Assembly (NCBI GenBank): GCA_002118135.1
Contig: BDIU01000371.1
Span: forward strand, 124,254 to 188,253
Direction: 5' to 3'
From: Trebouxia sp. TZW2008
Taxonomy: Eukaryota > Chlorophyta > Trebouxiophyceae > Trebouxiales > Trebouxiaceae
DNA: 64,000 bases
Shown: in pieces, positions 44,827-57,500 of the stretch
Layout of the letters: each line of letters starts with the position of its first letter
How positions within the stretch are numbered: position 1 is the first letter of the stretch
Program-made: the position numbers and the translations under genes
Notes under the pieces: model-generated
Told to the model about the DNA's origin: nothing
Database searches by the model: none
What the model saw: only the letters and a program-made list of their open reading frames with translations

Positions 44827-45542
44827 TCATACCTGTGCCTTATACGTCTCTGCATGCCACTTGGCCCAGGCTTGTAGTACGTTGTCCAAATACTGTTTGC
44901 TTCGGCTGCAGCGGTCGAGCAGATTGTGAGTGTTTAGGGATGTTATCATCGTGCACGAGGTGCATGGTCACACACGGTCGAGTTGCAGGCACTTGCGAAC
45001 CTTGGGAGTTCTCTGTAAGTGAGGTGAACTCGCGCGCCAGCGTCTTCATCCGATCTGACCGCGGTTGAAACCAGCTGTTGAGCTGCGCGCAGGCCTTCAG
45101 GCAGCCTGACGTGCGAGTCGGTACCGGTGCTCATGGACACTTCCACCTCACAGATGTGATCTGCATATGCTATTGTGAGGAAAAGCAGGTGACAGCTACA
45201 GCGCTACAGTCATGCGCCCGCGTAGAACGGCAATGCACAAGCAGCTTACAGCAATGATGCACGACGTGCGTAAAGAATTCACGTATGGAGTGAATTTTGC
45301 AAAAACGCATGTAAAGCTGCACCGTAACGAAGTTTAACGGACTTTGATGCCTGCGATGCCCCAGACCAGTTTGGACCCTGCATGCTGTGTCGCAGATGCG
45401 GAGCTCAGCACTGCACATCGTAGATCGGCTGTGAATCTTGTTTGCTACTGCATCTGATTGCGCTTGCGGGCGTCACCTCTGAGGTGATAGGCAGCCGATA
45501 CTGCGCCTTGGATTGAACGCTTGAAGCGCAACAGAAGGCGCC
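44827..45542. other. Divergent promoter region, ZCCHC8-like / V-ATPase E
   Basis: The two genes are transcribed away from each other. The left part may contain further 5' exons of the ZCCHC8-like gene (minus-strand open frame MSTGTDSHVRLPEGLRAAQQ from 45133, and the segment ending at about 44833). No TATA box is obvious. The region is somewhat richer in CG dinucleotides than the introns. Confidence 0.45.
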
Positions 45543-47257
45543 ATGAACGAGACGGAGGTCAGTCACCAATACAAATTCTTTCGCGGCCACATGTGATGCC
45601 AGTCGTATCCAACTGTGGAGCGATTTTGTGACAGGTCGAGCGCCAGATCGATCAGATGGTTAAGTTCATCAAGCAGGAGGCCGAGGAGAAAGCTAACGAG
45701 ATTGGTGTATCTGCTGAAGAGGTACAGAGCGCAACTAAACACGAGCAGAAACGCCTGCAGTGACGCATTGTGCTGGGGCTCCACGATTGTATACAGCTTC
45801 CTTGCTCAGAGCATGCACAGCTCGCAGAAAGTCTGTGTCACGCTGCACAGGAGTTCAACATTGAGAAGCTGCAGCTCCTAGAGGCAGAGAAAGCCAAAAT
45901 ACGCAAGGACTATGAGAGAAGAGAGGGACAGATAGACGTCAAGAAAAAGATGTAAGCTGCTCAACCCTAATCTGTGACGTGCAGCCTGTCAAGCAATCAT
46001 GCAAGCCATATTATTCATGCAGAGAGTACTCAAAGCAGCTCAATGAGTCAAGAATAAAGGTGCTACAAGCAAGGGAGAATGCTGTGCATGAACTTGTTCA
46101 TGATGCCCAGCAGAGTCTGGCGAGCATCTCCAAAGATCAACAGAAGTACAAGACACTGTTGATTGACCTGCTAGTACAGGTACAGCCCTTGCACTTAAGC
46201 TTATACTATATTTTGAATGTTTGTGACGCATGCAACATCTCAGCTTGTCAAGGTGTATAGCAAGATGCAATGGTTTTCAGCATCAGTGGCAGCATGCATT
46301 TGTTTAGCTGCTTCTGTCTCTGCAAGCAACACCTGCTGCATGCACAGACAGCACTGGCCTGCATCCTTTAATCAGTTGCGTTGCTGGCTGATGCTGTTGC
46401 ACTTTGACTTCGAGGGACATTTGTCAAAACAGTCACAAGCATGTCAAGCTGAACAGCTGGCAGGTTGAGCTGGTAATTGCAGCGCTGCCCACTAGACGCA
46501 GCAAAGCGCTGGAGACTGACTGATGTGTCATTGGTATGCAGGCCTTTGCCAAGCTGGCAGAGCCAAGCGTGGTGGTCAAGGTGCGAGAGGCAGATCAAAG
46601 CCTGACTAGGGATGCACTTGAGGCTGCAAGGAGCAAGTACAAGGACACGTTTGGCCGAGATGGGCCAGAAACAAGCCTAGACACTCAGAACTTCCTGCCA
46701 CCTGCTGGGACAGGCAAGGAAGGCGAGGAGGAGAACTCCTGGTAAGCAGCTAGCCGACTTTTGCAGAAATCCACGCCTTGTGTCGTGTGAGTGATGCACA
46801 GCCACTCAGTTGGATGTGTGCTGCATGAGCTTCTATATGTCATTGCATGTCATTACCCGATGATAGGTCTTGCGCATGGATCTCTCCATCTGTGCTTACT
46901 ATGCATTCAAACCATTTGTGTCATCACTGGACTGCATCACGGTCTCAAATGCTTTTGCACTACACGTCATTCTCCTGTCTCGTTTCAGAGCTTTGCAAGT
47001 AGCATGAGTGTCTCTGCTGGCTCATTTTACACACCACAGTGTCTGCAATAGGATTATCAATTGTGGTGCAAGGTGCTGACCTGTACATGGTGTTGTGCAG
47101 CTGTGGGGGCGTTGTGGTGTCTTCCAAAGATGGAAGAATTGTGTGTGCAAACACTATTGATGAGAGGCTGAAGATTGCATACGGTCAAAATCTACCCATG
47201 ATCAGGGGCACGTTCTTTGGCGTGGAGGCTCCAGTGCGTGAGGAGATGCATTTGTGA
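45543..47257 (+). CDS. VHA-E: V-type proton ATPase subunit E
   Basis: Peripheral-stalk subunit of the vacuolar H+-ATPase. Six exons, phases closing, 238 residues: 45543-45557 (only MNETE), 45635-45721, 45851-45951, 46023-46179, 46542-46741, 47101-47257. Family blocks: QIDQMVKFIKQEAEEKANEI, EFNIEKLQLLEAEKAKIRKD YE (split here for length), VLQARENAVHELVHDAQ, YKTLLIDLLVQAFAKLAEPS, CCGGVVVSSKDGRIVCANTI, DERLKIAYGQNLPMIR, FFGVEAPVRE. Length and order match plant and animal subunit E. Initiator exon is only 15 bases, so the start depends on a 77-base first intron. The introns look unremarkable, unlike neighbours. Confidence 0.96.
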
Positions 47258-48312
47258 TTTTGTGGCAGACCACGTTGCTTGCAACTTTATCTGATGCTTG
47301 CAGTGTGATGAAAACCCTACTGTACAACTGTCGACTCTTGGCGTCCTGTCAAATGCGTTCTGTGAGCCAGTCAAGCTAAGCTAGAGCTTAAGTCTCGACA
47401 AATAATAAGCAACATACTGAGTGTGAGCGTTGTGAGCCCGACACTGGATCGAGTCTGCTAAGTGCGTGCATTGCATGATGTGTTGTACATGTGTAAATGG
47501 CTGTTACATCAGACTTTCTCACGCCTTTGCTTGCCAAGCGAGCTGAGATGTCTAGCCCGGGCGCTCGTTGTCGGTAGTTCATTGTCCTGTTGCTGCCAGT
47601 ATCAAGTTTTCAGCACTTGGTCATATGATGCATCCAAATCCAAAGATGGGATTCAGCAGCAGACCGTCAATTTGTTGCAACTAGGCAGTTCGCACATCAT
47701 GTAGCAAACAAATCACATCACAGTAAGGTGGTGACGAGCTTAAGTCACATGAGCAGTGCACTTGGCTTGATGAAAATGATCTTACAAGTGACCATGTTTA
47801 ATGACAAAGCAAGGATGCCTATCAAAATAACTAATAGTCCATACATCACCCTCAAGCTCAAGTCCGTCATGGGGGTACAAAAGCAGCTAATGAAATGGTC
47901 TGAAACAGAAGTCTGCCATTCATATATGCATGCAAATCAGAGCAATGATGATCAGTACACCAAACAAGCTCAACAACAGGGCTCAGTTGTGCAGACACAG
48001 CACAACTACCAAAAGACAGTGTTGGCTGTAATATGGCAGCAGATCCTGCCTGAAACCAGCAATGCTTGTATTTGCACTTAGTAAGTAGCCAATGAAACTA
48101 AATATGAATGACCAAACAAACACACGCCAAATCTGCCTGCTGTCTAGCTGATTGCACAGTTGCTTCCTGTGCATATGGAAGCAAAGCATGTGTCAAGAAT
48201 GCAGCGCCTGCGCTGCACAAGTGCGCAGCAGCGTGACTACTGCTTTAGTAGCAGGATCAAAATGGTATCAAGCCATCATTCCGTGGATCTTGCTAGAGTT
48301 GACAAAGGCCTT
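47258..48312. other. Convergent intergenic region, V-ATPase E / multicopper oxidase
   Basis: Contains both presumed 3' UTRs. The open frame 47728-48081 on the plus strand has no recognisable features. No repeat or RNA gene supported. Confidence 0.4.
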
Positions 48313-51300
48313 CTAGACAGCAGCAGCAGGAGTCTGGCTAGCTCCACTTCCACTGGTTCCAGAGCCCTCTCCATACTGGTTGCCCATGAGCGCCTCAGCC
48401 TCAGCTGCCCTTCTCCTCTTCTTCTGCTTGTGCTTCATGACAGGTGCCACAACACCCACCACTACAATGACAAGCACCATGATAGACAGCCCTGCCTTGC
48501 CGTCCTGGGAGTGTGCACCAGAGGCTTTGTGCTCTGGAGCATATTCTTTGGCTAGGATCTGAGTACGCATCATGCAGCCCTCATCCTCATGGGGCAGAAT
48601 GTGGCAGTGAAGCACTGCATAGCCAGTACCTGCAGAGCAGCATGGAATGTCAGCACACTGCAGGGCCAGAGTGCTTCAGCTGGAAAAGATGTATGTAGTT
48701 CAAATGGTGCAGCTATACTCAAGTTCTGCCACACAAGCCAAAGTGAGCAGTGATGTACAGCAGCAAGGGCAGCTAAGATTATCAAAAGTCTCTGTCAACC
48801 TTCTGAGAAGTGCATGGCATGGCAGATGCTTGCATACACATCATGCCAACAGCCGTCAAGCAAACTGCCAACTCTGCTGAGTGGAGCCATTTGTGCGCTT
48901 GCTTGTGTTCACGATGTTGTGCCTCACAGTAGACAATGCTTTGCGGTGGAAAATGCTCACTAGTGAAACTCCTGAGGCCCAGGCACCCAGCATACAACAG
49001 CCTGTGTGTCAATGCATGATGAACATACGCCTGTGAAAGCCACCAGAGATCCAAAAAGGCAGGAAGTTGCGTACCAGTGATTTCCTGTGGGCCAGGCACC
49101 CAGCGCACAATAGCCTGGGGCCCAATGAAGGGAAGCTCCAAGGTGTCTGCCCAGTCACCAATTCTCCATGACCCATTGTTGGCATCGCTGTCAACAGCAC
49201 CAGGAAAGTCTATGATCTGGAATCTGCAGGCACAGCAGCATGTGTGAACAAGCTGCAGCACTCATGGCTGCAGTGTTTGGCGGCTAGCATCAACAAATTG
49301 CATCGAGCACTTCAAGAAGCTCAGGCATGCACCAAGTTGATGCAACCCCTGTTACTCGAGTGAGAGACAGACTGTTCAACATGCAATTGGCTTCAAGCTG
49401 CACACAACAGCAGTGAATGCATGCTGGAAAGCTTGCTCAGTCTGCATTGCACTGTGCAGTCAAGAAGAATTGGCTGCAGCAAAAAGGTGCAAGCAGAGTC
49501 AAAACGCTGAACAACTCATGGCTGGGTGTGGTGGTGGTATGGGTGGACGTCAATGCTCCACATGCAGACACATCCTACTATGCAGAAATACATTCACGAG
49601 CTGAGTGACTCACGGCTGAGTGTGGTGGTGGTATGGGTGGACGTCAATGTTCCACAAGCTGAGCTCATGCAGCTCGCCAATGATCTCTTGCAACACATTG
49701 GTGTCCTGGTAAGTAGCACCGTTCAATGCACATGCACTGGATCCAGGTCCTGGCACTTGTGGGTTGGTGAAGTTGAGCAGGCCAACATTCCCAGACAGAG
49801 GGATGATCTCGTTTCTGTAGGTGGCGTTCAAAGCAGGGTCCCTGCAAGCAGCAATAGCATGCAGTGATCCCAGGATCAAGATAGTTGTGTTGGCATTAGG
49901 CGGTGACACTGCTCCGATCCTGGATAATACGCTAAAGCAGTGAATTGCATTGGTTGCATTAGGGCCAGAAGCGCAACAGACTTTGCTGAGACATTACTGG
50001 AAGGCATGTGACGTGCTGAAAGAATCCTTTCAGCTAGTCCGATGGCAATGTGTACCATTTAGAACCATCATGCTGTGCATGCGGTTGATGTATGCTGTGC
50101 ATACGACTTGGTGCTATATAAACAGTTGAGGCAAGGCACACTACCTCACGACCATGCATGGCAACTCTAGTAGCATGGTGTATGGTTTGTAGTGCAAATC
50201 CAAGCACCAGACATGATGTACCTGAGATCAGCCTGGTAGACAGGCCTTTGAGGGATACAGCTGCCAAAGGGGTCAGCTGGAGTGGGAGCAGCACCAGCCA
50301 CAGCAGCCTGCAATGCACACCCAGTGTCAATCAAGGAATGCTGCACGAAAACTGAATTTGGCAGCACAAATCTTTTGCACACAGTGTTCCAAACAGGCAT
50401 TTGTAGAAAGACTGATGCCAGCTACTGGAGGCATCTGACACGTGTCAAACTTCCAACTGGCACAACCAAAGCATAGAGGCTGGTGGGGTCAAAGTCAGGC
50501 TTGGCTCTCAGAACCTAAATTGACAGTGCCTCCATGCAAATGCCTTAAGCTTGACAGGGCAACAACTTCAAACAGCCTATGAAATGCAAACGGGCAACAC
50601 TACCTATAATTGCATTTTGCTATGCCTGCCCAAATGGGTTGCACAGCAGAAACCAAATACAGATGTTGCAGTTTATGCCCAGCAGACAAGGCAATCGACA
50701 GGACTGTAAGACTCACCACTTCAAACGTAGCAAGGATGGTCTGATTGATGACATTGCAGTGGGAGGAACCACAGGCGGGGTCAGGACCTAGGCCGTTCTG
50801 TCCTGAACCAAGGTTGTAGGTTCCAGCATCACACTGAAGCAGGATCTCCAGCCTGTGCCAGACATGAATGCAATCTTACATCAGACCCCACAGTGACAAC
50901 ATCCTCAACTGACATTGTACATGATGCCCTTTGTCTTTACACCCTTGGTATATAGCATGCACAAGCGTCTATCAATCAAACAAACAGATCAGGCATGTAG
51001 GGCAGCAGCCGACACAAGTTCATTTTATTGAGAGCTCAGCCAAAAGTGCACAACACACGCTGCCATGCTGCAAGCCAAGCGAGCATGTTGCTCATCAAGT
51101 GTACCCCATGTGAACGCTGATGAAGCTAGTCAAATTCATTACAGACATCGTCTGTTGACCCCCCTGCTAAGTTCCAAAGACACTAAAATAAATTGATTGA
51201 ATTGATTGATAGATGCAAGTGCAGCAATTTGCAGGCATCAAAAAGCTTGTTTGCTCACCTGTTGGCGGCTATAAGCATGAGGTTGTCAGCCAGGCGAGGC

Positions 51301-54128
51301 ATGGACTGCAGATAGTTGGCATCCCTAGCGTACAAGCCCATGACACAGCCAGGCCTGTCGAAGGTCATGCGCATCAACAGCATAGTGGAGGCTTCAATCA
51401 TCACAATCCTGTACACCTTGCCAGCCTGCACACCAGCATTGTCTCCGTCACAACATTGACTATCGCAAGCCTTGTCAGTATGTATACTACAGCACACATG
51501 GCATCCAACTGGGTTTACGATTGGGTAGACCTTGACAAGCGCTGAAGCCAAAAGCAATGCAGACCTGACAGCTGGCCATAAAACCTGAATTGAACAGAGC
51601 CACTACTTGCATCAACGTTGACAACAGGCGGGTAAATCCCATTTGCAAGGGCAAAAGCAGCCATTGCTCACGTCAATGCTGATGACAGGTTGCGAGGCCC
51701 CATTCACAGCAGCATATTCATCAAAGAAAGTTGGCAAACAATAGACAGCTGGCCAACACCAATACTCACATCAATGTTGATAACAGGCTGGTATGCGCCA
51801 TTGACAGTAGCAAACAAAGCGTTGACACCGCTGGTGTAAAAAGGTAGCAGGGAGCTGGAGTTGCCGGCGTCTGGACCAGTGTCACCAGTGTTGTCCCATG
51901 TTGTCAGGTTGTTGTCTGCAGCAAGGCACATCATTGTATGTCATGCTGTATCAACAGTACATTGCAAGTGTGATTGTTTTGCAGCATCAATATGTGTGCT
52001 CTGCTACAACATGAAACATGCAGTGGAAAACAGGTTGCCACACCAGCACCAGACATCTCTGGCAATCTGTGGTGATGCTCATACAGGCACGCACTGTTGA
52101 AGCAGCCATGCAGAAACATGGATGTGGGCAAAACCCCTGAACGAGTTGAGCTCAAGATGCATGTATGCTCAGCAGATACAGTATTGGTACATATGATGGT
52201 GCATGGCACACATGACGTTGTGAAATGTGTACAGCTGTGAGACTGCTGCAGCATGTTGACAACTGTGCAGAGTTGGGACATACCGCCATCCATTTCAGGC
52301 TCAGGGCCAGCACAGCAGAAAGGGTCACCAGGCAGGGAACCCACAGCATTGGCAATGTAGCCGTCATCTATTGGGCCAGTGGCGTTCTGGACTGACTCCG
52401 CAGCATCATCAAAGACAGCGAACATGAACGTCTGCAGCGACAAAAACAAAAAAATCAGAAGTTTGCATTTGCTGTAAAAGTCCTCAGAATTGGGCAGCCC
52501 AGATAGTGCATTGATATAGGATGACTGCATTGCTGCAATTCAGCACAAAGAAGACAAACAACCCTGCAGCAATCGCTCACATGCTGAACAAGCCTGATTC
52601 TAAGGACTTTTCAGCGCACTAAGCTTGTTGGGCAACAACATGACATTATGCAATCTGCAGCAGCAATAGAATGCTTTGTGGGTTGCAAAGGAATTACCTG
52701 GAAGTGCATAATGATCCTGTTGCTGTTGTCAATTGGGAAGAACCTTCTCATGGCTGTACATGAGTCACTGCCCAGAGGGTCTAGACCACCATTGGTGTTG
52801 ACATTGATGACAACTGGGACTGTGGCTGTGTGCGTCTGTAGGGATGAGGAACCGTGGTGATGTGGATGTATCCTGAACATTGCCAGAGACAGATTAGTGA
52901 GGAGTAGTGAGGCTGAGCTGCAGCAATGGTGGACTAAGGTGACTGACATCCCACTTTGCAACAGGATACAAGTTTGCAGTCAGTAAGAGCTGATGGATCC
53001 CTTCAGCATGCTTCAACACAGCCTACTCCATGCTGCAGTACACATGTGCAGAGATAATGCCAGGTCAAGTGCAGGCTAAGATTGATCAGCATGCGTGCAC
53101 CGAGGTCATGCACAGGAACACCACTGATAAGCCAAGTTCAGGAGCTGCAAGTGTTTGTGAAGTGAAACCCATGCAATTGTTCTTACCACAAAGCGCCTGG
53201 TGAAGCAATCAGTGGGATGTCGTACTCCCAGTAAACACATTCCCCGGGGTACATGTCCTCAAAGATGTTGTCACCCACAAAACACCTTGAGCCAGCTGGA
53301 AGGGGAGTAACACAGTCCTTGCTGTCTGTTCCTGGTGGGCCAAAGAATCCATGCAGATGGTTTGCCAAAATGTTGACATCCTTGAAAATGCTGATGCCTC
53401 CAACCTGCAAAGCGTGGAAGTGTTTTTGCACGGTCTATAATGACCTAGCAATGACATCTTTGCCCCCATTAGTAAGAAGGAGCTTGCCAATGCAATGCAA
53501 AGTAAAGAGCAGACAACTTACGTCAAGAGGGTTGGTCTTCTTGCCATAAGTGCTGTTCAAGTCACCATTTGCAGTTGGCTCATAGGAGCTCAGGTTGTTG
53601 CAGACCTTGAGCTTGAAGGTCGAACCTGCATGAAGCGCGTTCGCTGATCAGACTGCGCTCAGTTGATTAGCACTAAGGTTTTTCGGCATATGACTGACGT
53701 GACCGTCGAGCCACATATGCGTAGCCTTTTGCAACTGTACGCGAACGAAGAGCAGAGTGATCCGCCTTGTACCTTGGTTGACATTCACTATGCCGGCAAT
53801 CAGCTCCTGATTGTAGGTTCTGCCATAGTACTGAATGTATGGTGTATCATCGCTGGTGTTGTCACCGGGTCCCTGCAAATTCGAGGCTGCGTTCACGACC
53901 TTGCACGTTCAAACGCAAGACTGCTGCCCAACAGCTGAGCGTCACCTGAATCCCGGCGGGTTGCATGTTCAATGTAATCCAGCCGTCACTATCTGGCTGC
54001 ATCTCTTGCAGCACGGGCAACGGCTGCCCCTGTGTGATATTGAGGATCGGCAAGTTCGTCGTTTGTGCAGAGCCATAACTGATCGTGGCGGCAGCGACAA
54101 GCAGCAACAGCACGTTTCGAAACGCCAT
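48313..54128 (-). CDS. Multicopper oxidase, secreted with C-terminal membrane anchor
   Basis: Copper oxidase (laccase / CotA-like group); substrate unknown. Fourteen exons leftward, phases closing, 734 residues: 53946-54128, 53773-53872, 53522-53625, 53187-53404, 52698-52872, 52284-52431, 51770-51915, 51259-51425, 50717-50852, 50467-50514, 50222-50307, 49614-49841, 49075-49223, 48313-48629. Signal peptide MAFRNVLLLLVAAATISYGS. Four copper sites: HLHG near 145, HPHHHG near 204, HPYHHH near 572, HCHILPHEDEGCM near 637. The position normally holding the type-1 axial Met/Leu (five after the second-last His) is Cys, with Met next. A hydrophobic helix (LSIMVLVIVVVGVVAPVM, about 677-694) followed by KHKQKKRRR predicts an extracellular enzyme anchored by its C-terminus. 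Several introns carry partial exon copies. Head-to-head with the coiled-coil gene. Confidence 0.95.
48948..49005 (-). repeat. Copy of multicopper oxidase exon 13 end
   Basis: Reads QAVVCWVPGPQEF; the real exon reads QAIVRWVPGPQEI. Downstream of exon 49075-49223. Donor degraded (AGTGAG). Confidence 0.87.
49510..49572 (-). repeat. Copy of multicopper oxidase copper-site exon 12 end
   Basis: Reads WSIDVHPYHHHTQP, a second copy of the type-3 copper motif, followed by atgagt where the real exon has gtgagt. Downstream of exon 49614-49841. Confidence 0.9.
51600..51720 (-). repeat. Two copies of multicopper oxidase exon 7 end
   Basis: Read EYAAVNGASQPVISID then gtgagc, and FALANGIYPPVVNVD then gcaagt; the real end reads ATVNGAYQPVINID then gtgagt. 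Both downstream of exon 51770-51915. The second has a GC at the donor, a known minor donor class. Confidence 0.88.
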
Positions 54129-54581
54129 TGTTGCTGTCGTCGACGAGCTCAGACGAAGTGCGTATTGTGTATTGGACTCAACAGCGACCCATCATGACGC
54201 CGCTGATCGCTTAAGCGGTTATTGCACGCATAGCATGCGTTTGGCACACGCCTCGTGATGACTAACTGCTTTATCGAGTTTCAAGGGCGGTTCGAGCTGG
54301 ATCCAAGGATCTAGGGCAGGTTTTGCTGTTGTGCCCTATGGCGATGAGGTAATACAGCAGGAGTGCAAATTCAGTCATTTTCTGCAAGGCGAAATCGAGG
54401 AGCGGGAAGCGACTGTTCAAGCTTGACTGCGCAACGGCGTGCAAAGAACGCACATTACTTGCGGTACTCGTCGCATTGACTCTCTCGCCATTGGCGCGCC
54501 TTTGAGAGGCCTGCTTGGTCCTCAATCCTGCTCGGATTGGAGAAGACTACAAGTTCGCATTCGATGCCGTAAGCAGTCAGC
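54129..54581. promoter_or_regulatory. Bidirectional promoter region, 453 bases
   Basis: The start codons of the multicopper oxidase (minus) and the coiled-coil protein (plus) are 453 bases apart with nothing coding between. Both transcripts must start here. No defined box could be identified by eye. Extent of the 5' UTRs unknown. Confidence 0.6.
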
Positions 54582-57500
54582 ATGGCGGACAACAGCAGAC
54601 AAACTGACCGAGAACCAAGGCGAAGATGGCGGGAGTTGTCGCACCGCCTGTTGCCCGTCAAGCGCATCCGGAACTTGGTAGGTCAAGCTCTCTTTCATCG
54701 ACTGTCTGGTGCTGCAGCCGAGCGTGATGCTCTTGCAAAGCAGACCTTTATTCACTTGCACTGGATCTGCAGCGTGGCCCGAGCAGTGTCGGCACTAATC
54801 AGCTGCATGAGACACAGCAGGATGCAAGTCTCCACTCAGAGCCTGTGCACGAGCAGCAGAGCATCGCAGCTGTTTGGTACGTCTCACAAAGAGCTGCTGC
54901 ATGCTGCTTGTTTGCCCGTTTGTGCAGCTGATTCAGAAACCCGCTCATTTTATGCCAGATAGGCTGCAGCTCAAAACTTATCAAGTGCTTTCCTGCAGGA
55001 CCAACAAGCTGAAGAGCAAAGTCTCTCTGCGCAGGTCGCAGCTTTTTCAGGGCAAGAGCACAACACATGTTGAGGATCCCAGTCAGGGTGCAGTGAGGAG
55101 CAGGTATACACTGAAGCTGCAAAGGCTGTCTGCTGATGCACTGCGCTTCATATACAATTCAATAGTGCAACAGTATATGTACAGCTCATTGACAAACATG
55201 ACTTTGCTTCGCAGGCCAAGCGCTGAAGTCAGCGCCCACGGTCAGCACCCATATCTGCCAGCCCCGACAACCCCTAAGCAAGCCATGCAGGCTCTTACGG
55301 CAGACCATGCAGCATTGCAGCAGCAGCTGCAAACCACTCAGGGTGATGCTGAGGCATCGCATGCAGCTCATATACAGGCTGAGCAGCAGTTGGTCTCCAT
55401 GCAGCAGCGCTACTCTGTGCAGCTGCAGCGTGTCACCTCAGACTTGCAGAGTCAGCTTGATGCTGCACACAGACAGTCTAGCCAAGAGTTGCAGTCTGCC
55501 CAACTCGTCACAGATGCTAAGTGGTTTGGCTACGTGACAGACCTCAAACATCAGCTGCAAACTGCTTCTGAATATTCAGCAAAACAGTCTGAGCTTGCTC
55601 AGCAGCGCATGCAGCAGATTGAGTCATCTCAAACTGAGCAGAGTGAGGCTATTTCAACCCTGGAGCAGCAACACAGAGATGCTCTGGCAGCCCAACAGGA
55701 GACCCACAAGGGGGTCCTGGCTGATGCAGAGGGCCAGCATCAGTCAGCCATTGCCAGCTTGGAGCAAAAGCACAGTACCCTTCTAGCGACCCTGGAGCCG
55801 CGCTACTATGGAGGCTTGGCAGCCCAGGCCAAGGAACACACTGTCGTCTTCGCTGACATGGAGGCTGAGTATTCCACTGCTATGAAGTCAGCAGCTGACA
55901 GGCATAATGTAGCCTTAGCAGCCCAACAGGAGTCACACAAGTACACCATTGCTGCCATCAGGCAAAGTCACACTGACAATGTAGCGACCCTGGAGCGGCG
56001 CTACTTTGAAGGCTTGGCAGCCCAGACAAAGGAGCATGCTGTCGTCACTGCTGACATGGAAGTCACCCACAGTGCAGCCTTGGCAGATCAGTCTGATCAC
56101 TATCAGCGCGCTACGGCAGATGCCGAGGCAGAACATACCCGGGTTGTGGCCGGTAAAGACCAACAACACTCTCATGCTGTCCTGACCCTGGAGCAGCAGC
56201 ACACTAATGCTGTGCAGACCCTGGAGCAGCAGCACAGTGAAGCCTTGGAAGAACTGAGGCAGAGTCACCAGGACTTCATTGCCAAGGTCCAACAGCAGCA
56301 CAGTGCTGCTCTGGCGACTGAGAGGGAAGGGCGTCAGCAAGCCTTGGCTGAGCAGGCCCAGAAGCACCAAGATGCCCTGGCTGAAGAAGAAGAGAGGCAC
56401 AGGGAGGATGTGGATGGCAGGGAGTGGCAGGTGCAGCGGTTGCAAAAGCAGCTGCAGGAGCGCTCACAAGACTGTGAGAGGTGTGACATCACCTGACAAC
56501 TATCACTACTGGATTGCAGTTCATGTCTATCACCATTGCTTTCTGCTTGACAGTAGCGACAAGAGGCCTGTGAGAGGTATGGTGTCTTGCATCTGAACAC
56601 TGTCACTGTCATGGTGTTGTTGGCTTTGGTTGGCATTGGCGGGGGTGGCTTGAGTGCTTTCTGCTTGACAGGAGCACAACGATGATTGAGGGGGGTTTGT
56701 CTCTCCACTGAACGATATCACTGCTGTGGTGTTGCTGGCTTGATGTTGCATTAGCAAGCCTGCCTTCATTGGTTCCAACTGGTCAGAAGTTCAAAGAGCA
56801 ATGTGGCAGCGGTGTCTACAGAGCCGAAAATTGTCCTTGCGTTTCTCCCGCCTGTCATTGGCAATGTTGTGACTGTCTTTGTCTGCATCAGCAAGTGTGG
56901 GGCGTTTATGTCATCCAACTGACAAGCTCTCTTTGAGTAGTTGCTGTAGCCATCACATCCACATTGGCTTGTTCAGCTTTGAGGCGCAAACGGTATCAAA
57001 CAGAGTCCTGCCTCTATGCACACCTAGCATAGCCATGAAATGGCATTGATGAATGCTGATGTCAACTGCTGTGGCATGTTCAGGTGTGAGGCGCAAAACA
57101 ACAATGCTGACTGCAAGTGTTGTGGCTTGCCTAGATTTGAGATGCAATGTGGTACGACTGCCATCAAGTGCCATGCCTTATTCAATTTCCGTGTGTAAAA
57201 GTTGGCATGAACAAGACAGTTGGCAGACAACTGTGTTGCTCGGGCTTCTCCGCCCTTTCAATGCAAGTGGTTCAGGTTGAGCACAGGACCAATCTGGTTG
57301 GAGACAATTGATACATCCAGTACTTACCTGGCTGGGCCTGCTGAGCCTGTCTAGCATGTGTGTTGATTGAGTGAAACATAAAATCATGAGCGCTGATATT
57401 AAGCTTTGTGGCTTGCTCAGGTCTGAGGCGCTAATTATTGAGCTTGAGGAAGAGCTGCGCGGGACCCTGGGTGGCCTCAGCAAGGCTGAAAGGGCTCTCA

